Source: an uncultured Pedobacter sp.
GTDB taxonomy: Bacteria > Bacteroidota > Bacteroidia > Sphingobacteriales > Sphingobacteriaceae
Direction: 5' to 3'
Length of the DNA: 38,411 bases
Assembly (NCBI RefSeq): GCF_946479715.1
Contig: NZ_CAMLHF010000024.1
Span: forward strand, 1-38,411
How positions within the stretch are numbered: position 1 is the first letter of the stretch; each line of letters begins with the position of its first letter. Below the pieces are notes generated by a model, which was given only the letters and a program-made list of their open reading frames with translations, did not search any database and was not told the DNA's origin. Of this stretch, positions 18,126-27,210 are shown one piece after another. The translations under genes were made by a program, and so were the position numbers.

Positions 18126-18305
18126 ATGAATAAATTTTTTAGAGCAATTATAGCTGGCTGGGGAGCTAAAAAGTTAGGTGGAGGTTGTTTGTCCACCATA
18201 ATCATATTTATCGTAATTTATTCGCTTCTGGGAAAATGCAATCAGAAAACACAGGCAAACTCGCAACCAAAAAAAGTACAGACTGCTACTCCTCTATTCA
18301 AATAA
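18126..18305 (+). CDS. Small conserved-looking membrane protein (59 residues)
   Basis: ATG to TAA, 59 residues. The N-terminus MNKFFRAIIAGWGAKKLGGG is amphipathic and glycine-rich, residues 21-36 form one membrane helix with a Cys at its start, and the tail is polar with many Gln and Lys. I recall similar short proteins with GWGAKKLGGGC followed by a helix in other Bacteroidota, so it is probably a real gene, but I cannot name a family. It follows the TPR gene by 76 nt and is followed by a hairpin. Confidence 0.6.
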   Translation: MNKFFRAIIAGWGAKKLGGGCLSTIIIFIVIYSLLGKCNQKTQANSQPKKVQTATPLFK

Positions 18306-18312
18306 GAATTCA

Positions 18313-18336
18313 AGCTAGCAAAAAAACTTGCTAGTT
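18313..18336 (+). terminator. Hairpin after the small membrane protein
   Basis: CTAGCAA (18315-18321) and TTGCTAG (18328-18334) pair perfectly around AAAAAC, with two more outer pairs (one a G-T). There is no T-run after it, so it is an imperfect terminator candidate. Confidence 0.35.
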
Positions 18337-18430
18337 ACCTTAAGGTTACTAGTTACCATTTGTTAACCAATAATAAAAAGAAGCCCAGTATTTTCTAGTT
18401 TTGACCTATTAATCATCAACCATCAAAAGC

Positions 18431-19315
18431 ATGAAAAAACTGGATTATTATGTACTGGACGTTTTTACAGATCAACGGTTTAAGGGAAATCAATTGTCAG
18501 TTGTTTATATAGAAAATGAGCTTAACCTTAGTCAGTACCACGATATATCAAGGGAATTCGGCTATTCTGAAACTTCCTTTGTAAATTATTCTGAGGAAGA
18601 AGGTGTTTTCAAAGTGCGGTCTTTTACCCCGGCAAAATTTGAGGTAGCAGGTGCAGGGCATAATCTTTTGGGCGCCGTCTGTCTGGCATTATTAAAAAAA
18701 TGGGATATCTTTAAAAATCAACAAGGGACACCCTGGGTATTGATAAAGGATACCCCTATTCCTTTAAAAATCACTGAGGAATCAGAACTGCCTTATGTTG
18801 CGATGAAGCAAAGCCCGGCTAGAATAATCGGCAAAGTGCCGGCCAACCTCCTATCCAAGGCACTGGGATTAAAGACTACTGACTTTGACTTGAATTCCTG
18901 GGACATCAATATCGTGCAAACAGAAGTTCCTCATTTAATGGTTCCTGTGAAAGATTTAGAAACACTTAAAGATGCTGTTTCTAATAAATCTCTATTGAAA
19001 GACCTATCCGAAAAATTTGACTTTGAAGGTTGTTATTTATTTACTGTAAATGGTATTGAAAATAATTATCTGGCAGAAACAAGATTTTTTAATCCGGGCA
19101 TTGGAATTGACGAAGATCCTGCAACAGGGACAGCAGCAGGACCACTGGCAGGATATCTTGAAACGCTTGGCTACATTGATAAAAACAGAGACTATAAAAT
19201 CTTGCAGGGAAAATATATAGAACATCCGTCTACAATTCGCGTAAATGTAGCTAATGATGGCATCTGGGTTAGCGGCTCTTCAGCAATTGTGATGGAAGGT
19301 CAGCTTTACTATTAA
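18431..19315 (+). CDS. PhzF-family isomerase/epimerase
   Basis: A 294-residue cytoplasmic protein with the two-lobed diaminopimelate-epimerase-like fold of the PhzF family. VFTDQRFKGNQLSVV (11-25) is the N-terminal signature, Glu47 in SETSFV is the catalytic acid/base of PhzF, and DEDPATGTAAGPLAGYL (227-243) is the glycine-rich anion-binding loop. True PhzF isomerises a phenazine precursor; most members, including this one in a region with no phenazine genes, have unknown substrates. Full length for the family. Converges on the GH43 gene. Confidence 0.9.
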   Translation: MKKLDYYVLDVFTDQRFKGNQLSVVYIENELNLSQYHDISREFGYSETSFVNYSEEEGVFKVRSFTPAKFEVAGAGHNLLGAVCLALLKKWDIFKNQQGTPWVLIKDTPIPLKITEESELPYVAMKQSPARIIGKVPANLLSKALGLKTTDFDLNSWDINIVQTEVPHLMVPVKDLETLKDAVSNKSLLKDLSEKFDFEGCYLFTVNGIENNYLAETRFFNPGIGIDEDPATGTAAGPLAGYLETLGYIDKNRDYKILQGKYIEHPSTIRVNVANDGIWVSGSSAIVMEGQLYY

Positions 19316-19335
19316 CGCCATGAAATGCGATAACC

Positions 19336-20961
19336 TTAATTATTTTTCAATTCAAAAGAATTGAAAATCCCTTTCTGACCTGAACCTTTAGCTACAATAC
19401 CTGCCCTATACCCCATTCCCCATGGTGCATATTTTGATGCATCGAATGTTGCAGTATGGAAATTTATCCATTCTGACTGGGGCCTTTTATAAAAGAAATC
19501 AATATGCTTTCCACCTCCGCTGATCTGCATTTTCAATTCAATCAGTCCTTGAGATTGCTCTTTGACTTGTTTGAGCACAAGGTATTTCCCCTCAAGATTA
19601 TTATATACTGTTATACCATCTTCGGCAGCTGTTATTCCAATTCCACCTAACTCGCCCGGCCATTTGCTTTTGAAAATGGCTCCTGCAAAACAAACCCCGC
19701 TTTGTGCCTGAGTAAGGACCACCTCTGCGGTGATGCTGAAATTCACGGTTTTAATATACTGCCCTAAAAATGTTCCTAACTCATGATTCTCGCTGGTAGA
19801 TACCAGATGAAGTCCTTTATTGAAGTTCATATCCGGCTTTGGTAATTTCGATGGCCATTGCCAGGCTAGGTTCAGTTTCTTGTCTTTTTTAAAATCATCG
19901 TAAAAATCCAGCTCTGCTTTTGCTCTGTTTGGAACGGTGGCATTGTGGAGAACCGGCCAGCCATCCGGACCCGTTTTTAATTCTTCAAGTATGCCTTCTC
20001 TGCCTACAAATACATCATAATTTTTATTGAATGCATGATAAAGCATAAAAAATCGGTTGTCTGCAGATTCCACCACAGTGCCGTGTCCAGGGCAGTTCCA
20101 ACGGTCATTGCTAACCATTACAGGGTTCTTGTCATACTTCTCCCATTTTCCTCCTGCCAGATCCTTTGTACGGGCAATTCCGGTCTTGTAGTTACACTTA
20201 GCATCACAACACCCTCCTACCGCATATAAACTATAAATGTATTCACCCATTCTGAAGAAACAAGCACCCTCTACCAGAGAGGTTTCCCAAGGTTGGCTGT
20301 TTGTGTATACTTTTCTTTTCTCGCCCAGCAATTTGGTACGGCTTTCATTGATTTCCTGCACCCATATCCAGCTTTCCTTCCCGCAACCATTTCCATCATT
20401 TTTCCAGAACGCGTAGATTTTCCCCTTGTCTTGAAATTCGAAAGCATCAATTGCCCCACAGTCATCTTCTATAATTACAGGACCATTGTCTGTGAATTTA
20501 CCCGTTTCGATTTTATTGGCATCTATCCAAGCTACACCACACTGTAAGCCAGGGTTTCCTTTAACTTTCCTGTTATGTGCAGTATAATAGGCATAAATTC
20601 TATGCTGCTTTGCATCATATGCTAGTTCGGAAGCCCAGAAATTATTTTCTCCCCACTGGTCCTTCATATCTTTAAATCCTTCCGGAAAAACATGATTTAC
20701 CAATACCCAGTTCTTCAGATCTACCGATTTATAGATGGTAAAATAAGGTGCCCATTCATTTGTAGTTGATGTAGCATAGTAAACTTTGCCTATTCTTATA
20801 ATTGAAGGATCCGGATTGTCTCCAGGTAAAGCAGGGTTTGTCAATTGAACATCGGCGGGAGCAATACTTTTATCTGCATCTTTTCTATTAACGCCACATG
20901 ATAGCAATCCAAACATGAAAACAGCACATATTACTGCAGTCTTAATATACCTTAAATTCAT
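19336..20961 (-). CDS. GH43-like five-bladed propeller glycosidase, lipoprotein
   Basis: A 541-residue lipoprotein; from the ATG at 20961 the signal peptide ends GLLSC (lipidated Cys22). An ATG at 20979 would add six residues and lies 4 nt from the promoter. The propeller (about 40-310) has NPALPGDNPDPSII with the catalytic Asp51, CGAIDAFEFQDKGKIYAFW with Asp172, and TSLVEGACFF with Glu231, the layout of GH43-type arabinofuranosidases/xylosidases. The rest (about 340-541) is a beta-sandwich that may bind sugar. Probably surface or periplasmic, acting on arabinose- or xylose-containing glycans; specificity not readable. Its last codons form half of a hairpin. Confidence 0.8.
   Translation of the reverse strand: MNLRYIKTAVICAVFMFGLLSCGVNRKDADKSIAPADVQLTNPALPGDNPDPSIIRIGKVYYATSTTNEWAPYFTIYKSVDLKNWVLVNHVFPEGFKDMKDQWGENNFWASELAYDAKQHRIYAYYTAHNRKVKGNPGLQCGVAWIDANKIETGKFTDNGPVIIEDDCGAIDAFEFQDKGKIYAFWKNDGNGCGKESWIWVQEINESRTKLLGEKRKVYTNSQPWETSLVEGACFFRMGEYIYSLYAVGGCCDAKCNYKTGIARTKDLAGGKWEKYDKNPVMVSNDRWNCPGHGTVVESADNRFFMLYHAFNKNYDVFVGREGILEELKTGPDGWPVLHNATVPNRAKAELDFYDDFKKDKKLNLAWQWPSKLPKPDMNFNKGLHLVSTSENHELGTFLGQYIKTVNFSITAEVVLTQAQSGVCFAGAIFKSKWPGELGGIGITAAEDGITVYNNLEGKYLVLKQVKEQSQGLIELKMQISGGGKHIDFFYKRPQSEWINFHTATFDASKYAPWGMGYRAGIVAKGSGQKGIFNSFELKNN
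19344..19367. terminator. Bidirectional hairpin between phzF-like and GH43 genes
   Basis: TTTTCAATTC and GAATTGAAAA form a perfect ten-pair stem around AAAA. It lies 28 nt past the stop of the PhzF gene and overlaps the final codons of the GH43 gene, so it could end transcripts from both sides, though it is AT-rich. Confidence 0.45.
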
Positions 20962-20983
20962 AAAACGAGCATTTGTCATTTCA

Positions 20984-20991
20984 CAAATCTA
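20984..20991 (-). promoter_or_regulatory. -7 element of the GH43 gene
   Basis: On the minus strand TAGATTTG matches TAnnTTTG. A TTG at 21016-21014 lies 22 nt further up, close to the usual -33 spacing. The element ends 4 nt before an ATG (20979) and 22 nt before the preferred ATG (20961). Confidence 0.55.
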
Positions 20992-21001
20992 TATTTTTTT
21001 T

Positions 21002-21649
21002 TCATTTTTTGTCCAAATCTATCGTTCCCGGATAAAATGTAACTATTCCCGTGGTAATATCGTGAAGCCCCCCTATTATTCCGATTTGGCCTCCTTCTAC
21101 CATTTCTTTGAGAATGGGACTGCGCTCCAGTATCGACTTAACAGACCTATTAACATTTATTGTAGCTACCTTTTCAACAAATTCGCTGTTGTTAGAATTG
21201 CGGTTCTCTTTTATTGTGAGCTCATCATCCACAGCTGGCCTGATTTTCGAGAGTAAAGAAGTAAGGTTGCCCATCTCCACATGATCGCAGGCGCCTTTAA
21301 TTGCTCCGCACCTGGTGTGGCCCAGAACAACAATAATTTTTGCACCTGCCAGCCTGCAGCCAAATTCCATGCTTCCTAAAATATCCTCATTGAGAATGTT
21401 ACCGGCAATTCGGATACTGAAAATATCACCTAAACCCTGGTCAAAAATTAATTCCGCAGATGTTCGACTGTCTATGCAACTTAAAATTATCGCGAAGGGA
21501 TGTTGGCCATCCGAAGTTTCATTCGCTTGCTGTAAAAGATTTCGGTTGATTTTAAGGTTGTTAACAAATCGTTTATTTCCCTCTTCCAATAAATTTAGTG
21601 CCATTATTGGAGTTATAGCTGCTTGATCTTCTTTTGTTAGCGTTTTCAT
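21002..21649 (-). CDS. Beta-class carbonic anhydrase
   Basis: A 215-residue zinc enzyme that interconverts carbon dioxide and bicarbonate. The zinc ligands are visible: Cys58 in ILSCIDSRTS with the Asp60-Arg62 dyad, and His111 and Cys114 in VLGHTRCGAIKGA. The region QGLGDIFSIRIAGNI and the C-terminal GLHDITTGIVTFYPG are typical. No signal peptide, so probably cytoplasmic. It ends 10 nt before the GH43 promoter element, so that gene's -33 region overlaps the carbonic anhydrase tail. Confidence 0.95.
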   Translation of the reverse strand: MKTLTKEDQAAITPIMALNLLEEGNKRFVNNLKINRNLLQQANETSDGQHPFAIILSCIDSRTSAELIFDQGLGDIFSIRIAGNILNEDILGSMEFGCRLAGAKIIVVLGHTRCGAIKGACDHVEMGNLTSLLSKIRPAVDDELTIKENRNSNNSEFVEKVATINVNRSVKSILERSPILKEMVEGGQIGIIGGLHDITTGIVTFYPGTIDLDKK

Positions 21650-21712
21650 GCTCGATTAATTTTTATACGCAATCTATGAAAAAGTCAAAAATAATGAGTC
21701 TTTACAGTATTT

Positions 21713-24103
21713 TTAGTTTCTATTTCCGGTTTTTGCCTGTCTAATCGATTGGCTATCTTTAAGATTAAAACGATAAACCATAGTTAAGCGATAACGTGAA
21801 GCATTGGGGTTACTTAATTGATTATTAATATAATTATCACCAGTGGTTAAAGTTTTAGTTTTACGTGTATTAAGTACGTTAGTTCCATCTAAAGTAATTG
21901 TCATTTTATCTTTCAATGCATTTCTGCTTAGTCCGAAATCCAGATAGTGAACGGACCAGGTATGGCTTTGTGCATTGGGTGTTGCACCTGTATAATTGTA
22001 GCGCAACTGTAAATTCATCACCGTTGATATTTTTGCTTGAGTACCAAACCTTCCCGTTAAGGCATTTCCTTTAAAATTAAAATCCTGACCCAGATAAAAT
22101 CCTTTTTGCTCGAACCCATAACCGTTTAATTCGGTATTCAACTGTAACCATTTCAAGGGATTATAAAGTAAAGAAAGTTCAAGCCCGCGTCTGATCTCAC
22201 GTTCAATATTAACCGGAATGGTATACAATATGTCTGTGTTCCGATAGGTGTACATTTGGATAATATCAGAGTTATTCTGGTAGTAGATAGAAGGATTAAA
22301 GGTTAAATCTCCCCAGTGCTTCAATAAACCAAGCTCCAGTACATCCGCATACGAAGGGTTTAGAGCAGGATTGCCAATAAATTGAGCGTTAAGATCTGTA
22401 AGTTCATTAAATGGATACAACATCCATAAAGAAGGGCGATTAATTCTTTTGCTATAGCTAAACTGTGTCGTTGTTACTTCGTTGAACTGATAGCTCAGGT
22501 TAAGTGTCGGAAATATGCGAATGTAATTTTTTTTATTTTGGTAGTCACCTAGCCGATCTTCAATATTAATTTTAGTAAGCTCTGAACGCAAACCCAACAT
22601 ATAAGAAAACTTCTTGCCTTTATTGCTGAATTGAGCATAGCCACTGCCAATCAATTCATTGTACTGAAGCTTATTGTTAATGTTGTTGTAGGTAACCCAT
22701 TGATACCCTTGTTGTTGTTCCGCATTAAAATCACTTGTTACTTTTCGGTTCTCAAGTTTTAGCCCCAGTTCAAGCATCGATTTTTCAGTTAGTGGTTGTT
22801 CTAAATCTGTTTGAAGCAAGAAATCCTTGCTACCTCCAACTGAACTGGTTCTTATACTCGGCAAAGCTTCAGTATATGAAACATGTTTCTCTGTAGCCAA
22901 AGCCCATGTTTTGTCGCTATTCCAAAAATCATATTGCATATCAATTGTATATTTTTTTCGTGCATTTTCGAATGTGCGCGTGTAGTTAAATTCTAACTGA
23001 TTGTAATCTCTTTTCTCTCGGGATTCGCCATTTCTAGTTAAGCTGCTATCCAGACTATAGCTGCTATATTGGTAATCCAACCAAGTTTTGTCATGATCTT
23101 TGGTTGCATTTTTAAAGTAGGCAGCAGTCATTGTATTGTGTGCATTAATAAGATAGTCAGTTCCCAGATATATCAATTTGCCATCATCATGTCGGTCTTC
23201 ATCCTGTGTTTGAGTTAAGAAACGCTGCTTTTCATTATCAAAGACGCTTTGATTACTGCTGTAAAAACCGTCATAATCTGACAAGCGCGTGCCCAGAGTA
23301 GTGAACAGATTAATTTTATCAGACTTATAATTCAAACTGGGATTTATCCGATTATCATTAGGAATCCCTCCTACAACTTTTAGTTGGCCATTAAACCCAC
23401 CGATTTTATTCTTTTTAAGGATAATGTTTATGATTCCGGCAGATCCTCCGGCATCGTAACGGGAAGAAGGATTGGAAATAACCTCAATCTTATCAATTAG
23501 TCCGGCAGGGATCTGATCTAGAGAATTGCTTTGTGTTAATCCCGAACGGCGACCATTAACTAAAACCATCACATTATTATTGCCTCGTAAACTTACTGTG
23601 CCTTCAGGATTTACTGCTACAGATGGTACGCTGTTTAATATATCGTTAACCGAACCACTTTGAGATAAGATGTCTTTTCCAACCTCAAAAACCTTTTTAC
23701 CCAATTTTAAACTAATCATATTTTTTTCTGCTGTGACCGTAACTTCTTTTAAAACAGTTATGTCCTGTATAAGGCTAATATTTCCAATATCCAGTTTATA
23801 TGCTGAAGGATTTAGCTTAACGTTTCGACTTAAGGTTATATAGCCTATTAGGCTAAATTTTAATATGATGTTTTCTTCAGGCAATCCTTCTAAAAGAAAT
23901 TCTCCATTCTCATCACTAATGCTTTTTAAAATGATATTCTCGTGGGTATCTTTAACTTGAATAACTGCATAAGGCAAAGCGGTTTGTGATTGGTCAGTTA
24001 ATCTTCCACTTACCACTCCCCTTGGTGGTGTTTGATTGTTTTGTTGTGCATTAGTCATACAGTAGATAGCGCAAGCCAACAAAGTGATGAGCAGTTTTTT
24101 CAT
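21713..24103 (-). CDS. Outer-membrane receptor-like beta-barrel (OMP_b-brl_3 type) protein
   Basis: A 796-residue outer-membrane protein. Signal peptide ends near TNAQ (19). Residues about 28-115 form the carboxypeptidase-regulatory-like domain (SGRLTDQSQTALPYAVIQV). The plug (about 135-232) has NDILNSVPSVAVNPEGTVSLRGNNNVMVLVNGRRSG and DKIEVISNPSSRYDAGGSAGIINIILKK. The remainder is a large barrel ending in a strand with YRFN. It resembles TonB-dependent receptors, but I see no clear TonB box. Ligand unknown. It is divergent from a LytS-type kinase/LytTR regulator pair, 109 nt between start codons, so the pair may control it. Confidence 0.88.
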   Translation of the reverse strand: MKKLLITLLACAIYCMTNAQQNNQTPPRGVVSGRLTDQSQTALPYAVIQVKDTHENIILKSISDENGEFLLEGLPEENIILKFSLIGYITLSRNVKLNPSAYKLDIGNISLIQDITVLKEVTVTAEKNMISLKLGKKVFEVGKDILSQSGSVNDILNSVPSVAVNPEGTVSLRGNNNVMVLVNGRRSGLTQSNSLDQIPAGLIDKIEVISNPSSRYDAGGSAGIINIILKKNKIGGFNGQLKVVGGIPNDNRINPSLNYKSDKINLFTTLGTRLSDYDGFYSSNQSVFDNEKQRFLTQTQDEDRHDDGKLIYLGTDYLINAHNTMTAAYFKNATKDHDKTWLDYQYSSYSLDSSLTRNGESREKRDYNQLEFNYTRTFENARKKYTIDMQYDFWNSDKTWALATEKHVSYTEALPSIRTSSVGGSKDFLLQTDLEQPLTEKSMLELGLKLENRKVTSDFNAEQQQGYQWVTYNNINNKLQYNELIGSGYAQFSNKGKKFSYMLGLRSELTKINIEDRLGDYQNKKNYIRIFPTLNLSYQFNEVTTTQFSYSKRINRPSLWMLYPFNELTDLNAQFIGNPALNPSYADVLELGLLKHWGDLTFNPSIYYQNNSDIIQMYTYRNTDILYTIPVNIEREIRRGLELSLLYNPLKWLQLNTELNGYGFEQKGFYLGQDFNFKGNALTGRFGTQAKISTVMNLQLRYNYTGATPNAQSHTWSVHYLDFGLSRNALKDKMTITLDGTNVLNTRKTKTLTTGDNYINNQLSNPNASRYRLTMVYRFNLKDSQSIRQAKTGNRN

Positions 24104-24107
24104 GATG

Positions 24108-24115
24108 CAAGATTA
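24108..24115 (-). promoter_or_regulatory. -7-like element 4 nt before the receptor start
   Basis: Minus strand TAATCTTG, one mismatch to TAnnTTTG, followed by CATC and the ATG at 24103. The spacing equals that of the divergent kinase gene. Confidence 0.4.
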
Positions 24116-24200
24116 AGATTGCAGCAATTCAAAAACACAATAAAACATGCCAACGGCTCTATATCCTTCTGAAATACATTTTTCTGTCTTATATTCAGTT

Positions 24201-24208
24201 TAACTTTA
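24201..24208 (+). promoter_or_regulatory. -7-like element 4 nt before the histidine kinase start
   Basis: TAACTTTA, one mismatch to TAnnTTTG, followed by CATC and the ATG at 24213. It suggests a leaderless kinase message. Confidence 0.4.
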
Positions 24209-24212
24209 CATC

Positions 24213-25886
24213 ATGGCTAAATTTTGCTTCTTATTCATTCTAACCCTCTTTCTTTCATCCTGTAAACAGGATATTCATTATGAATATACAGACGCAGTCT
24301 ATAAATGTGGTGACGATTTGAGCTGGAGAGAAAAGAACTATGATACCAATGGCTGGGAGAAGGAACGGAATCCAAGTACTACCGTCTTTTGGTCGAGAGT
24401 TAACGTACTCATAAGAGACAGAAATCCTAAAGATAGTATTCCTGTTGGTTTAGGGATTCACAGTTTTGGTTCCTTTGATGTCTACTGGGATGGTATATTC
24501 GTTGGTAAAAACGGTGAGTTTGCAAAAGATAAGGCCCATGAGATTCCAGGTACCGAGTTGAGCGATTTTTTGCTGCCCGATTCACTCGCCAAGACCGGTT
24601 TACATACATTGGCCTTAAGAACTTCACAACATTTTAGCACGGAAGAATTAAGAGGGGTTGATGTTAAAATCCAATATTATAAAGCGATGATTCAGCGACC
24701 TCTAATGGCCACTTCATATATGAATCTAATGGCAGGTGCTTTCCTTGTTGCTGCTTTCTATTATTTCTTCCTGTACATTAACAGCAGTCGTAAAGAGTTA
24801 GATGTTCTAATTTTTGGAATCATTTGTCTGCTTTTCTTTGCTCTACTGGGGGTCGAACATGTGAAGTTTTACATTACCATTCCTTACAACTACTTTTACA
24901 CACGGTTGGAAATAGTTGGCTGGCTTACATTTGCCATTTCCCTTCTTGTCCCTTTCTATTTTACCATTCAGTTTTACTTTAAAAAGAAGTTCTGGCTTCT
25001 AGGTCTACAATTACTGGTGCTGATCTGGATTTACATCGATAATTTCAGACATTACGATTGGACAGCCATGTTGTTTAGTTACACTATGTGGTTTTTCTCG
25101 CTCATTGTCATAGTAAATGCCTTATTTAGAAAGGTAAAAGGTGCCTGGGTAGTATTTGTTGGCTTACTGATGAGTGCAGTAACGAGTGCATTTATTGTTT
25201 ATGATTTTTTTCTTTTCATATGTTATACCCTCATTGTATTGTCTATGCTATATTTACACACTATAAGGGCTAAACTACTGGAGAAAGAACACCAGTATTC
25301 TTTATTACTTTCTTCGAGATTAAAATTGGAATTGCTGAAGAAAAATATTCAGCCGCATTTTATAAAAAACACGTTGACTTCCATGATCGATTGGATAGAG
25401 GAATCGCCCAAAGATGGTGTTGTTTTTATTCAGGCACTTGCAAAAGAGTTTGATATTTTAAATCAAATTGGTGAAGAAACTTTAATTCCAGTTGCCAAAG
25501 AAATAGCACTTTGTAAAGCACATCTGAAGGTTATGCAGTTTAGAAAGGAAATTAATTATGTGTGGGAACAATCAGGTATCGATGAACAAGATTTAATTCC
25601 TCCGGCAATTATCCATACCATTTTGGAGAATGGGATTACCCATAGTATGCCCAGCGTTGATAAGATCATTATTTTTAAATTGAGCTTTAAAAAGGAAGGT
25701 GGGAACAAGCAATATAAGCTGCTTACCATTGCCAGGAACAGAAAAAACAGGATTGATAAAAAAACAGGAACAGGTTTTCAATACATCGCTGCAAGGTTAA
25801 CCGAAAGCTATGGTGATCAATGGACTTTTGAATCACTGGCCGTACCCGAAGGTTGGCTTACATGCATAAAAATACATACCAGATAA
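24213..25886 (+). CDS. LytS-type sensor histidine kinase with extracytoplasmic domain
   Basis: A 557-residue membrane kinase. It starts with a lipoprotein-like signal (LFLSSC, Cys17). Residues about 24-160 form an extracytoplasmic beta-sandwich resembling 7TMR-DISM ligand-binding modules. About seven membrane helices follow (roughly 168-350). The cytoplasmic part is the His_kinase (PF06580) type: phosphoacceptor His382 in NIQPHFIKNTL (usually INPHFLFNTL), then the ATPase N-box PPAIIHTILENGITH with Asn473 and the G-box KKTGTGFQYIAARL. It autophosphorylates and passes phosphate to the LytTR regulator, whose ATG overlaps this stop codon. Divergent from an outer-membrane receptor gene. Confidence 0.88.
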   Translation: MAKFCFLFILTLFLSSCKQDIHYEYTDAVYKCGDDLSWREKNYDTNGWEKERNPSTTVFWSRVNVLIRDRNPKDSIPVGLGIHSFGSFDVYWDGIFVGKNGEFAKDKAHEIPGTELSDFLLPDSLAKTGLHTLALRTSQHFSTEELRGVDVKIQYYKAMIQRPLMATSYMNLMAGAFLVAAFYYFFLYINSSRKELDVLIFGIICLLFFALLGVEHVKFYITIPYNYFYTRLEIVGWLTFAISLLVPFYFTIQFYFKKKFWLLGLQLLVLIWIYIDNFRHYDWTAMLFSYTMWFFSLIVIVNALFRKVKGAWVVFVGLLMSAVTSAFIVYDFFLFICYTLIVLSMLYLHTIRAKLLEKEHQYSLLLSSRLKLELLKKNIQPHFIKNTLTSMIDWIEESPKDGVVFIQALAKEFDILNQIGEETLIPVAKEIALCKAHLKVMQFRKEINYVWEQSGIDEQDLIPPAIIHTILENGITHSMPSVDKIIIFKLSFKKEGGNKQYKLLTIARNRKNRIDKKTGTGFQYIAARLTESYGDQWTFESLAVPEGWLTCIKIHTR

Positions 25887-26584
25887 TGAATATACTACTT
25901 GTTGAAGATGAGGCAAGGATTGCCAAAAGGGTAGCGCGGATGAGTCGGGAATTTTTTGGATCAACCATTCAAAATCTCGTGGTTTGCGAATCCGTTAATG
26001 GAGGTATTAAATATTTGAGTGAACATACACCTGATCTGTTATTGCTGGATCTGAATTTAAATGGTGAGGATGGATTCGATTTGCTTAAAAGTGTTACCGC
26101 AAGCGCTTTTCATACAATCATTATATCGGCTTATACAGAAAAAGCGATTACGGCTTTTGCCTATGGAGTGTTGGATTTTGTACCTAAACCCTTTGATCAG
26201 GAGCGTCTCCACCTTGCATTCAGACGTCTATCTACTTCGGGGCCAAAATCCGAAGGTAAACTTGAATACCTGGCTGTTAAAAAGGCCGGTTCCATTGTAT
26301 TGATTGATATTAAAGAAGTCCGCTACATCAAAGGGGCTGGCATTTACACCGAATTGCATTTACTTAATGGAAAGAAAGCGCTTCATGATAAATCGCTCGA
26401 AAAATTGGAACAGTTGCTTCCTGGTTCCTTTGAGCGCATTCATAAATCTTATATTGTACCGATTAATCAAGCAAAAGAAATCATTGTACATACCGGCAGT
26501 AAATATCTTCTTGAACTTAAAAATGGCGAAATACTACCTATTGGAAGGTCAAGGTATAAAGAATTAAAACATAAGATTATATAG
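25886..26584 (+). CDS. LytTR-family response regulator
   Basis: A 232-residue two-domain regulator. The receiver (1-118) has acidic residues in LVEDE (5-9), phosphoacceptor Asp55 in LLLLDLNLNGEDGFDLL, Ser81 and Lys101 in FVPKPFD. The LytTR DNA-binding domain (about 130-230) has DIKEVRYIKGAGIYTELHLLNGK and the terminal RIHKSYIVPI and PIGRSRYKEL motifs. The start was chosen at 25886, where the A of ATG is the last base of the kinase stop TAA, implying translational coupling; an in-frame TTG at 25853 lies inside the kinase gene. LytTR proteins bind paired direct repeats upstream of targets. Its last codons overlap the convergent DinB gene by 8 nt. Confidence 0.92.
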   Translation: MNILLVEDEARIAKRVARMSREFFGSTIQNLVVCESVNGGIKYLSEHTPDLLLLDLNLNGEDGFDLLKSVTASAFHTIIISAYTEKAITAFAYGVLDFVPKPFDQERLHLAFRRLSTSGPKSEGKLEYLAVKKAGSIVLIDIKEVRYIKGAGIYTELHLLNGKKALHDKSLEKLEQLLPGSFERIHKSYIVPINQAKEIIVHTGSKYLLELKNGEILPIGRSRYKELKHKII

Positions 26585-27026
26585 ACTGTAACCTCGCAAA
26601 TTGTATATAATCCGTATTAACTGGGTTAATGTTGTGCAACTTCATTTCTTTAGCTATTTGCGCACGGTTATAGGTGCCATGATTAAAAACGTGCAGCAAA
26701 ATATCATTAATGCATGTCTCAAAATAGCCAGCAGTTGAGGTTGTATACTTTATAATCGGTGAGTCTGCCGTTTCCAGATATTCTATCTTTGACAAAGCAT
26801 TTGCACTTTCTTCGAGCAGCACGCTGCATATTTCAAGATCGTTTACTTGCCATACAGCAATATTTGGTGCAATGCCACTAATTCTCGAAACCCATATCTT
26901 TTGCGCATTTACAATGTGACTGAACAATATAATACATGATTCGGGAAGCGAATGAGAATTTGTCTTTAAGGCATCTAGCAAAAGTGAATTTGCCCAATTG
27001 TTGTATTTGCAGAATTGCTTTAACAT
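26577..27026 (-). CDS. DinB-family (putative metal-binding) protein
   Basis: A 149-residue four-helix protein of the DinB/YfiT superfamily. It shows the N-terminal YNNWANSLLLDAL, His in LFSHIVNAQKIWVSRI, and LHVFNHGTYNRAQIAKEM near the C-terminus; the His residues at these places usually bind a divalent metal. Members include damage-inducible proteins and thiol (bacillithiol/mycothiol) transferases; function here is unknown. Its 3' end overlaps the convergent LytTR gene by 8 nt. Confidence 0.87.
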   Translation of the reverse strand: MLKQFCKYNNWANSLLLDALKTNSHSLPESCIILFSHIVNAQKIWVSRISGIAPNIAVWQVNDLEICSVLLEESANALSKIEYLETADSPIIKYTTSTAGYFETCINDILLHVFNHGTYNRAQIAKEMKLHNINPVNTDYIQFARLQSI

Positions 27027-27210
27027 AACAGCTGTTGTTTTATTTATGAATTTAAGATTTTTATGGGAATTTTTATTTTATACTTATTACCTAAATGAAA
27101 TTGTCCTAATGATAAGTTGAGCCTTACAGACAAGTAAATTGAGCCATATAGGAAATAACGAGCGAATAAAAGTGATGATCTTTGATTCGTTAATACGTAA
27201 ATTATCAGTT

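Noticed and set aside
18335..18361. Short palindromes ACCTTAAGGT and ACTAGT between the small membrane protein and the PhzF gene
   Set aside because: Short, with almost no loop, and not positioned at a -7 element; likely chance in AT-rich DNA.
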